A stretch of DNA of 64,000 nucleotides from Ophiura sarsii (Eukaryota; Echinodermata; Ophiuroidea; Amphilepidida; Ophiuridae). Each line of letters begins with the position of its first letter. Positions within the stretch are counted from its first letter, which is position 1. A program made the position numbers and the translations under genes. The notes beneath the pieces were generated by a model, which was given only the letters and a program-made list of their open reading frames with translations, did no database searches and was not told where the DNA came from. This document shows positions 13,901-25,900 of this stretch, one piece after another. The stretch covers positions 58,855,266-58,919,265 of the forward strand of contig CM069443.1 in assembly GCA_035610835.1 (NCBI GenBank), given 5' to 3'.

Positions 13901-16900
13901 GTGCATATTTAATCATGTGGGGTCAAGTGGAATACATTTTGACCATGGCCGATTTGAACAAAATACCTTCCCTATTTACGCCCTAATCAACAATCAGAAC
14001 CGAGCTTGAGAATATGTCAGTGCAACAATTTAGAACAAAGATCCATGGAATTTAAATTTTGTGTTCTAAAGTATATTACCAGGGTTGTAGCTACGCCGGG
14101 CGGTGCCTCCCAGCCGGCACTGGGCTAACCCACCCGGCACCGGGCCCGGAATTGGGCTGATCGCCCGGCACTCTAAAAAAAAAAGATATATATATATATA
14201 TTTTTTTTTTACAATTTGTGGATAAAATCATTAAACTGCCTATGCCTAATAAAACAAGAAATTATGTAGCAGGAACCCTCAAAGTGCATTAAAAAAGCCT
14301 AAAAACAACCCGGCCCCTGAGCCGTGAGAATTGTGTAACCAAAATGCTCTGGCTACAACCCTGTATATTACAATTCTGCATTTTCTTGCTGAATTTATCT
14401 GATGGTTTTGTATATATATTTATGTAAACAGTTGTTATATTCCATGTATATTGTAAATAATTATGTATTTTTCTCTGTGAAATGAGGACCTGCTTGGAAA
14501 GCAGTGCTTGACACTGCAGCTGTTTACTCTCAATAAAGAAAGATTCAATAATAATAATGGGGAATCACCCACTACATTGATTTTCTGGGGTAAAATTCAA
14601 TTTGTATTCATTAATGAAGCCGAGAAAATAACCTTTATTTTGCTTCAAATTTGATGAAAATCCGACATTCCTTCGCAAAGTTATGACTAAATGTATTGAC
14701 GACGAAGCAGTGTATTTCTGATGTATTTCCTTTATTTTCAATACTTTTGTATTTTATTTTTTTCTTAATTTTCTATAAATGATGTTTTTTCGCCACGGAT
14801 CGTCACAGTGGACACATTTTCTGAAGTATTACAAGAGGTATAGCTGTTATTCAGGGCTACAACGTGAATTAAAAGTTCTGATATCACATTGGGAACATGG
14901 TGGTTGCTATGGTAATGGAAACACTAGTGTTTGACTTTGACCTCGGAAAGTGCCCCCTGAAAGTTGTGAATTTTGTATTATTCTAGTTCAGACTAGTTCT
15001 ACTTCTAAACAATAATTTTCTATTTCTTTTTGAGAAATCATGTCCACAAGCCCACTACCTGAAAAATTTACAAAATTCAAGATGGCTACCATTACCATGG
15101 CAACGCGAGTCACATGACCTATTTTTGTGTATGTATTTTAAAAGAGAAATGTTCAATGGTTATATTCAAGTTGGTAATATGATAACCTATAATCTATGAA
15201 GACATTGATATACCACTTCAACTTGGGCATCTGAACTGGGGGAGGGGGGGGGGGGGGATATACCCCCCTCAACACTAAAGGGAGGTGTTAGAGGAAGGGT
15301 CCTGCAAGCACCACATGAGCATTATTTGTTAGAAAAATAATGATCGAGCCGAAACTACGTAATTATATAGAACAAAACACCATACTAACTAGTCACAAAA
15401 CTGAATAAAAACTGCCATCACTCAACATGCAATTTTTTTTAATTCGCGGTGATCGAAAGTCCCGGTGTCGATGACGTCATGGGTATCGGTGCTCAAATTT
15501 GCGCATGTGCATTGTATAATATGACATCATCGACACTGGGACTTTCGAACGCCGCGAATTTTAAAAAGTGCATGTTGAGAGATTGCGGTTGTTATTTGTT
15601 TTTGTCATAAGTGTGGTGTTTTGTTCTATATATTTACAAAAGTTGGGCTCGATAGTTATTTTTCTAACATATAATGCACACTTTTATGCTTGCGGGACAC
15701 CTCCTTTAACCCTTATAATATGAAATTTATCAAGAGCTGTAACTTTTGAACTATTTATTAATGTGATGTATCATATTATACCTATTAAGCGCCCATGCTC
15801 TAATAAGTGCCCACTCCCTTTTTCTCAAATTAGCTTTTCCATAATTACGGTAATATCTTCCATAGCGACTATATGGATTTCAACTGGATGCCAAATACCA
15901 CAGGCATATCAATACAATTATACAACTTTTTTTTTTTACAAGAGTGGTATTTTTTCTTCCTGACTGAGCTATTAATATGGAATGGTACATTGAGGCTTCA
16001 TTAACATGATCTTATCTCCATTAGGCAAAAAATTGGTTTGCTTGTCCATTGCAAAAAGAAAAGTTGGGTCGGTAGGTCTGATTTTTTCTTCTTTTCTTTT
16101 TATAAATCCCGTATCAAGTATCAATATGAATACTCACAAATAACAATACATGCAAAAGACAAATATCTCAATGTTAAAAAAAAGTGGCGTTTCAAAACAT
16201 GTTTTTCTTCCTTTTTTATGATATTTATTTTTGTCACCAACGAAAAAAGGAGAGTTTTTTTGTTTTTAAAAAAAAAAAGAGTTAAAAATGTCACGTTGGG
16301 GACCGTAGGAGACGGTCGGTCCGACGAGAACAAGCACACACTTTTTTAGAGTGGGAGGGGGCCGGTGGGGGGCCTTATGATCAATTTGGTAAAAACTGAT
16401 GAAAATTTTAGCGATTTGATACAGACGCACAACCTACCAGGAAATGTCTGTATATTTTGCGCAACTGCTGAATGCCACAGACATTCTAGATCAGATTCAA
16501 ATCTTGTTTTTTTTTACTGTTTCTTCTTTGGGGAGTCTAGCATAGTTCCCATAAACGTAACTGCTCAAAAAAAGTTGAGACATTTGTATTCAATCATCGA
16601 ATTGTTTTTGAATATTTCGTGATATATTCATATTGTATTTCATATCAATGAAAAGCTGATGTGTATCTCTTTCAATCGGAACCTCACTCGTAGCAATCAC
16701 TTGTTTTTCAGTGCTTAGCCACCTGCTTGCGAAAGTGGTGAATTTGAAGCATTTTGAATCAGACCTTCCCATATTCACAAGCAGGTGGCTAAGCACTAAA
16801 ATAAGTGATTGCTACAAATGGGGTATCGTTGGAAAGAGGAACAATTCAGATTTTTATTGCTAAGAAAACACACAAAATGATCACATTTCAAAATATTTGA

Positions 16901-19900
16901 AAAAATTGTCAATCGAAAACAAATTTCCAAACATTTTTTGAGCAGTTTAATGTTGGATTCAGCAATGGCCCCAAATATTTTGATACTCAAATCTCATTAA
17001 AAAAATTAACAAGTACATGTGTTTCTGAGCTCTAGATATATATTCTATTGAATAAAACTTACTTCCTGGAGAGCACACTTAAAAATGTAAGTAATGTAAA
17101 TCCTCATAAATAAAAAAAACCAACTTTTAGGGATCAAAACACTATTTAGGATAATATGAGAGCCATAAGAGCTATGCCATGGTCTCTGCTAAAGGTTGGT
17201 TATTGAACCTAAGAGAACTATAGTTTGATCGGTTCCAAATTGGCGATGCCTCGTTACAACAGCGAATGAATACAGAAGGACGCGGGCGCATCGTAGGAAA
17301 CAATCGCATCGTGCATCATATGCGCGTGAGGCCAAAACTGTGCACGTATGGCCATAATCGTGCGCATACGCTTGGATTATTTTTGCGAGTGGAGAGATAA
17401 AAAATGAATATTTCTCACCAAGTTGGAACTGATTAAACTATAAGATAATTTTTGTTTACTGAGTGTCCACGAAGTGGGCGAATGGACAGGTAACTCCGCT
17501 GGAAGCCTAACAAATTGAGTAATATGTAAATGGTAAGAAAGTTTTCAAAAGACATATAATTCCTCCTTAAAATATGGCACCTGTCAAAACAAGCCTTTTA
17601 AAAGATTCACAACTATTGGATTCAAGGAACGGCATCTTATGCACAGTACCTAAGTATCTCCATTAATTCTTGTTTATTGGCAATATTTGAAAGGTCTCCA
17701 TCCATCATTTAAATGTTCATCTTGTTTAGTTGTCAACTAATTTGCCAGAGGCCGCATGCAGAGAGAAAAATAAATTGATATGTAAGCAGCTTTTATTTTG
17801 AGATTCATAAGGGGCCTATGATTTTAAAAAACATAACGGATTAAAAAGGTTTGGGGTGGGCGTCTGGTTTTAAAGGTGTATGTTCCGATCACTTTTTTGG
17901 GGCTATGATTTTTTTTTCACATCAAGATATTTTGATATCAGAAGAATCTTCATATTTTTCTCATTATCTCTGTCAAATCTTAGGGGCCAGAAATGTTCCA
18001 TTTAGAAATTATAGGCGAAAATGTGGTGAATTACTGCCAAAGGTGGTTAACCACCAACCAGTTTGTGTAGGACTCAATGGGCAAATATTTTGTGACCTTG
18101 TGCTTCTAAAAATAGAACCATTGGAGTTATGCAACTCAAACTTTGGAATGTGCCAATTTTAAGGATGACCTTTCATGTAAAATAGAAAACATCAAGTTGA
18201 AAATCGGGCTAGCAATCGGAACATCTACCTTTAAGCCATAAATCTTTACATCATCCACTAACCGTTATAGTATTATACTATTACAGAGAAATATTAGACG
18301 GAATATTCATTCATCTTACTCTGTGCAGTGATATCAGAGCATATTCCAATGATCGCACCTCATGATTGTAAAGCGCAACACAATCAAAGACGAATCCTAG
18401 CACTTTTGTGTGTTAATTATAGGTCAATAAATGTGTATGTTTTGTTTTTCTCAAAAAAATTAGACAAATCAATGCACTTGCACAAATGTTGATATGCTCA
18501 CAATTAGCACTCCCCCTACAGGAGTTTAACAAATTTGCTAAGACCTCCACTGTAAAAATCTGCGAACCCGGGCTGCCTGAATAACGAATCAAAACAATGT
18601 GTGTTGTGCACTCCATATGGCAGGCGCGCACACGGAGTGCAATTAGACAATTCCAATGCACTCCGCATATTCTAGTTTCCCGCTTTCTGATTGGTGCAAA
18701 ACTACTAAGAGTGTATGAATACGGCATCAATCACTAGAATATGCTCTAACGTCACTGCACAGAGTTAGATAAACGAAGAAATATTATGCTGATAACATAC
18801 TACGGTCGCTTTACGATCTGGGTCGCTCCCAATGACGTAATTTACATAATTTGTTGTTCAATCGAATACAATCAAATCAGCGGCAACCTGATGCAACTTT
18901 CTAATACTTAGGACAGGTCGCTAGGCCTGGATCGGTGCAGTTGACTTCAATCCAACTCATGCGTGACTGGTCGCTTCGATTTGTCGTGTTGCTGTGAGCG
19001 ATTCTCATTACAAAGTCCACTTGAGTGACCTAGGCTCGCCTCGACCTGCGACCGGCTAGTATGTAATGAGCATGAGTGAATTGTATGGGTGTTATGTGTA
19101 ACACACACTTGTCACATGGGTAACACATGATTTGCAGGTGGCGAAGAGATGTTTCTACATTATGTGACAAGATCAAGCGGAATGAGTCCAATGTCGGGAA
19201 TATTGATTTTGAGTTATAGGTAAAAAGAAGTGACAAATTCCTATGTTTTACTTTGTTTTCTCAGTTGGTAAATTGTTTATAACTTAAAAACTAGAGTTTG
19301 ATTTTAGTGGGGTTTGTACAATAATGTAGCATCTTACATCTGCTTTTAAATGATGGACAAATATCAAAATTGAAAACTGCCGAGATGGACTCATTCAACT
19401 TGATCACGTCACATATATAGAAAGATAAGATGAAATATTCTGGCTAATATTCTGGGTGGGTATTGAGTGTGCATATGAAGAGCTGTTTGCAAAAGGGCCT
19501 ACATCCACCTCTGCCTTTTTACTCATTTTACATTATTGCATGGATGGCTATGCATTATGTGGAATGTGGCTTGTATTGGTTGTTGCCTCAATTGGCATAG
19601 AAACAGTAATGAACACAGCCATACAATAATTTGATTAATTCCATAGACTTGTCAATACAAATTCACTAATGCAAAATGAGTAACATGTCGGGGTGGTCTG
19701 GTGGCCCTTTTGCAACAAAGCTCTTCATATTCTCTTACCTGTCTATGGGAGTGCTTCTGATGCATGTGGCTCAGATAACTCGCACCATGGCTTGGAGAAT
19801 GGTCTGGTGGGCACCAATACTCCAGGGACAGCTCCAGATGTAATGGGTCTGTGATGTATAGTGCACCAAGCTATAAAGAAAACACATGAACAGTTGACAA

Positions 19901-22900
19901 TTAGTGAATGTTTCAGCAGGGTGATTGTTTTTGTGATATTTTCTGGTTACAATAACTCGCACCATGGCTAGGAGAATGGTCAGATGGGCACCGATACTCT
20001 ACGGACAGTTCCAGATGTAATGTGTCTATGATGTAGCCTATAGTGTACCAAGCTGTAAAGAAAACACATCTGAAAGAAAAAATGACATAAAGCAAATTTC
20101 AACAATGATATCTTATCTTTGTTGTTTTGTGATAAAATTGGTACCACATTAAGGTGGCTCTATTGGCCGATAAAAATAATTGATTTCCTTTAAAATCTGA
20201 TATGTTCTAGCCCTTGGTCTAACAATTCTGGAACTGAAAATTGGTTGGGAATATTACAGTGAAATTCGCCGCTCTTAGGGAATGGAATTTTCAAGACATT
20301 GGTTTTGCAAAAAAGTTCAATAATGATGATGGGATCACGTACATTAGTCAAGTTTGGTGCGATGTCTGTCCGATCAAGGATCTGTGGTCCGATACCCTCT
20401 AAATGTCAAATTTTTTCCAGAGTGGGAAAAAAATGTACTTGTTTTCCAGTGAGTGTAAATTTTATGGATCCAAAGAAAAATGCTCTTCTTGATTACCTGG
20501 GAAGAGCTTTTTGTTTGCTCTCCTACGGCTCTCCTTAAAGGCTCCAGGAGAGTTTTTTACTGCTCTCCTACTTATTTCAAAAGTCAGTCCCTGGGAAATG
20601 GATCAGAGAATCCAAATTTGGTGTCATTTTTTGACCAAACATGTTGATTTTTTTGGAGAAAATCACAAAATTGCTTGATGAGGATGGATAGACACTTATT
20701 AAGGGACATTAAAACTTTTAACCTAATCTAATTTTTTTTGAAAAGTGCCAAAAAAGTGAAAAAAAAGGAAACTTTGGCTTTGTTCCGTGGAAAGTTCAAA
20801 ACTATTCAAATCTATCATTGTCAGCCAACACCTTGTGGCGTAATGGTTAGAGCTGACGTCTCATAAACTAAAGGTTTTTGGTTCGAATCTCGTTACGGCA
20901 GAATTTGCGCAGCAAATTTGTTTGACATTATCACATTATTGCAAGTAATTGGATCGAACGAAGAATTAATTGGGCTTGGTTACGAAAAAATAATCGCGTC
21001 CAGCAAGCACAACATCGTCCATTATATGTTAGAAAAGTAATTATCGAGCCTTAATCATGTAATTTTATTGAACCAAACATTATGCTTATCATAAAAACTA
21101 ATAAAAACTGCAATTTCTCAACATACCAATTTTTAAAAAAAGTCATGCGAATTTAAACTGAGCATTATATCATGCCACCATTGGCCTACAACAAGGGAGA
21201 ACGATCATATAAAAAGGACAGCCAAAATTGTGAATGGCATGACGGGAACTGCGCGCGGTGCCTGTGACCGGAGCATAAAAACTGGCAAATGCTGGTAGTA
21301 AAATCAAGGTTTTTTTTAGACTTAGGCTAAATACATCATCATTATGTGGTTTCTCTGTCCCTTAATCTTATTTGTTTGCCCTTCTCTCTTTCTAAACTCC
21401 TTGACACTAACGTTTAACCGAATCATTGTTTTACTTATTTGCTTCCCCCGGGACACCTCAGTAAAATTATGGCATGATTAGCTGGGCCCCCGATTGGTAA
21501 ACAATTCGTATTACCAAGCCTTTAAATGCGCCAAAAAACGTAGCGTGTAACGCAGCATGCACAGATGCATTTGAATCTGCAGCACCACATATTTGTAAGC
21601 GAACTGGCGCGTGTTACACTTGCGTGAACAACAATACACCGGATACGCGGCGCATGGACATTTCACTGATCCCCTGCTAACTGACTTTACCTGTACAGTT
21701 TTTTGATGTTCAGAATTCATCTAAATAGACTTTTGGACAGATATAACACTGAAAAGTTTTGAAAAATGAAGACAAATGAAATTCATACAAAATGCAAAAG
21801 TGAGACTTAACACTAACAGCAAGCACACTTAAAATAACAGCAAGCACCCTTAAAAAGCTTTTAACTCATCAAAACTGCACTTACAGGAATATCTATAGGT
21901 TTATATTAGTGACAGGATATGGCGCAACATGTTTTTCTTCAATGAAATGTTAACCTAGGAGAATACAAATTAATAGTGTCAGTTGGGCCTGATGATCCAG
22001 GGTTTTCTTCTTAGAAACAGTTTCTGTATAGCGCTTTAATGTTTACCCAAACACTTGTACAGTACCACAAAAGTAAGAGGAAGCAGGTAAGCAGAGAAAT
22101 GCAGATGACTCCATACAACGAGAGGTCATTTTTATTTTCAAAACAATTGGTTGTCAACGGAGGACAGCGCCACAAAATTAATACCACTTGATACATATGA
22201 TTTACTGAATCTTTAGCTTGCAGCGAGTGACTTGAATCTACCATCTGCATGAACATGACCTCTCTGGCATAACCTAGGAAGCCTAACATTTATCATATTT
22301 ATCTATAAGCAACATATTTAACCTTTGGAGGTTCTATTAGAACCAAATTTATATATAGTAGGCCAGTGGCAACCTACGTGTTCAGTGGAAGCGGCAATCC
22401 ATCTGAACGGCTCTTTTCAGAGCCACCAATTCTTTCATAAGTAGGAAAGGGCAACCTACGTGTTCAGTGGAAGCGGCAATCCATCTGAACGGCTCTTTTC
22501 AGAGCCACCAATTCTTTCACAAGTAGGAAAGGGCACCTACTCTCAAATCATCGGGCAAGGGGCAGCCCAAATGATGATAACAAGAGAAGTGGCAATCTCT
22601 ATGTTTTGTTTAATATTATAATAATTTGGTCCTGAATAAGTCAGAGCTAATCCTGACGAAAGCTTGACAGATTAAAACTCGTCCGACGGCGAACCCGTTA
22701 AACTTTTAACTTATATTATGAATACCCGTCGTAAAAGCCTATCTCACAACATATTTAACATTTAGATATTGATACTGGATGAGTCGCAAATCCGGACCTG
22801 CGACCAAATTATATTACACTCCCGGCATAAAAGAGCCTGGAAGTGATAAACGCAACAGGGAATCAATATCCCTTTGACAAATGACAATACTTTATATACG

Positions 22901-25900
22901 AGAGCGACCGCATAAAGCGTACACATCGCTATTGACATTAGACTGAGACGCGGAATAACGACATGTGCCAAAATTTGCTTACGCGTCTGGCATTATTAAA
23001 GGGCTTGGAAGCGGGACATAACGGGGAATTAGTATCCCTTTTTGACAGATGACAATACTTTATACAAAACGTGCGACTGCATGAGCATAACGCAGCCACC
23101 TCCTGGCATTACCACAGCCCTAGGAGAAAGAGCATCGAACCTACATTTGAAATAACTTTACCTAAACACAAATCTCTGATTCATGGTATAATTTGCTTGA
23201 CATTTTATAATTTTATCTCGTAATACATTCGAGATAATGCGTATTTTACAGTAAAAACCATGCTCATTGCTCGATTTGCCATTCCATAATAGAGTAGAGA
23301 AATTTATGTACTTGAGGAAGAGGCAGACGGGAAATTTTAACTTATTTTTACACTTCCCAATTTCTCATTACTGGTTAGCAAACATACTACAATGCACTAA
23401 AAATAAATTGCAATGACATTTGCAAGTTTGTTTTCATCGATAAAAGTCTATTTTAAAATTCAGTTGGATAGGTAATAGCAATAGTTCTAAGATTTTTAAG
23501 ACCATGATTTATTGAAAGCTTCAATTACTTGTTGCTAGGTTTTATGGTATTTTTGTTTTAAAGGATCAATGAAATAAGTATATTTACCGTATTATCCCTA
23601 TTAAGCACCCATGCCCTAATAAGCGCCCACCTCTTTTTCTCAGGTGACTTTAAAAATATATACTAATTAACCGCCCACCCAAAATATAAGCTTACTTAAA
23701 AGTTACTCACATCACACTAAGTCTCGGACTACAAATTGCTTGAAAATAAAGAGGAAATTGTGGTTATTTTAACTTCAGACATACTTGAAATAATCATTTG
23801 TGATCCAAAAGTGAACTTAAACCATGTGTTATGCCTTCAAACAGCAACAGAAACCATCAAAAATATGCACGTTTCGTGTTTATTGTCATTCATGGAGGCC
23901 GCCATCTTGAATTGCAAAACATCGAATTTTGCAGTCTTGGGACGTAAAGGTTGTTAAATTTTGCAACCTTGATGGTCAACAACTTTGTAAATCAGTATAC
24001 AAATAAGCGCCCACACAAAATGACTTAGTTAACCGCCCTGGGCGCTTAATAGGGATAATACGGTATTTGAATTCTATTTTTCAACCTATAATTCATGAAC
24101 AGGTCCATTTCACTGTTCCATGTTTCTAATTGAGAATCAGATTTTAAAGAATGCCGAACATGCATATTTTGACAATTGTATATATTTAAGTTGCAGTTAA
24201 ACATAAACAGAATTTCCTCCCACGATGCAACGCACGAGTGAAAAACCCTAATCCTGTATCTATACCCTTGCAGTCCCAAAAGTTTCGATACCTTTTTAAT
24301 TTAGAGCTATATATCTTTAACAAAATAATTTGCAGTATAAAACTGAAAACATATTTGTATATATAGAGGACACTTATTTAGGTTGAATACATTGAATATA
24401 GTCAGATTTGAAAACTCTACTCCCTATGCTTTTTAGATTAACTATTTGTCCCCCCACCCCTAACTATTTATGCATAGAACAAATCCCAATAACATTTTTA
24501 AATTTTAAATTTTTAAATTTAAATTTTTTTTACATTAAAAAAAAATCCTTACTGATGAACTGACTACAATTCAGGAAAATTGGTGTTGGAGCACACAGTC
24601 CATTTCTCCGCTATTATAAGGGACCATTTTCAAGTGCTGATTTGGCAACAAACATGTATGTAGAGAGCTTGAGCTATCTACTAACTCATATCCCTCCCCT
24701 GACCCAACCAATCAATGCTGAGGGTCCCAACGACCACGGAGATGAAATGGTTCCGAACAACATTGAATGGGGGGGGGGGGGGGGGGGGGGGGGGAATGGG
24801 GGTCGATTTCAACAAAATCCTCCAAATGTTCCAACAGTTATTTCTTAGATTGTAGTCCGTGAGGTCATCACGATCACAACAGCCCGCACACAACGCCAAA
24901 GAAAACAAAATCAATTTCAAATATTTTTGCTTTTATCATTATCTCACTCACTATATTCTCTAATTTCATTTGTAATATCAAACCCTTTCATGTTAACTCC
25001 TTTGAGATGAACTGCCCGCACACAACGCCAAAGAAAACAAAATCAATTTCAAATATTTTTGCTTTTATCATTATCTCACTCACTATATTCTCTAATTTCA
25101 TTTGTAATATCAAACCCTTTCATGTTAACTCCTTTGAGATGAACTGCCCGCACACAACGCCAAAGAAAACAAATACATTTTCAATTATTTTTGCTTTTAT
25201 CATTATCTCACTCACTATATTCTCTAATTTCATTTGTAATATCAAACCCTTTCATGTTAACTCCTTTGAGATGAACTGCCCGCACACAACGCCAAAGAAA
25301 ACAAATACATTTTCAATTATTTTTGCTTTTATCATTATCTCACTCACTATATTCTTTAATTTCATTTCTGATATCGAACCCTTTCCATGTTAACTTCTTT
25401 CAGATGAACTGCCCGCACACAACGCCAAAGAAAACAAAATCAATTTCAATTATTTTTACTTTTATCATCATCTCACTTTTTTCATCTCTAATATCGATCC
25501 CTTTTCATGTTTTTAAATCATTTGTTGATGAATCAATGAATTGGTGCAATAATTGACTACGATATAACATATCAATGCACCCAGCAGCACGATTCTGATG
25601 TCTACACCCATGTTTTTAGGGTCAAGGAATCCAATAGATCCACTTACAAGAGCCTAGGACCTACCCTTCCAAGATGGCTGCCAAAATTTCAAAATGGCCT
25701 CCAGTGAAAATTAGTTTTGCCTATATCTCGGGTGCAAACAGTCCTAGAAGTATGATTCTGGTGTCTATACCCACTTTTACAGGATCAAGGAATCCACTGG
25801 AATATCTCAGAACAGCACAGGACCTTAATATCCAAGATGGCTGCCAAAATTTGAAAATGGCCACCACTAAAAATGCAGAATTTTGCCTATTTTTTGGTTC

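Larger units (their letters stand above)
12925..14561 (+). mobile_element. LINE remnant interrupted by two MITEs
   Basis: The first part (12925-13288, with frame change near 13110) reads VFPHFDYGSTVWSNFSAEFH, LQVLHNNLARIIL and YKCLRNVSPSYLSMQFEFVH, a reverse-transcriptase C-terminal region. After the insertion at 13291-13972 the frame resumes as IRTELENMSVQQFRTKIHGI and a stop at about 14051. The 3' UTR is split by a second insertion (14080-14363) and ends in CAATAAAG and an ATAATAATAAT tail. The clade is uncertain. Confidence 0.85.
22370..22545 (+). repeat. Tandem repeat (82 bp) containing two histone-type 3' stem-loops
   Basis: Two copies of CAACCTACGTGTTCAGTGGA, AGCGGCAATCCATCTGAAC, GGCTCTTTTCAGAGCCACCA and AATTCTTTCA. 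The hairpins lie at 22409-22424 and 22491-22506. No histone reading frame precedes them. Confidence 0.9.

Noticed and set aside
25007..25393. A 128-codon plus-strand frame with repeated hydrophobic segments
   Set aside because: It is the translation of a 126-bp tandem repeat; no start context, splice sites or homology.
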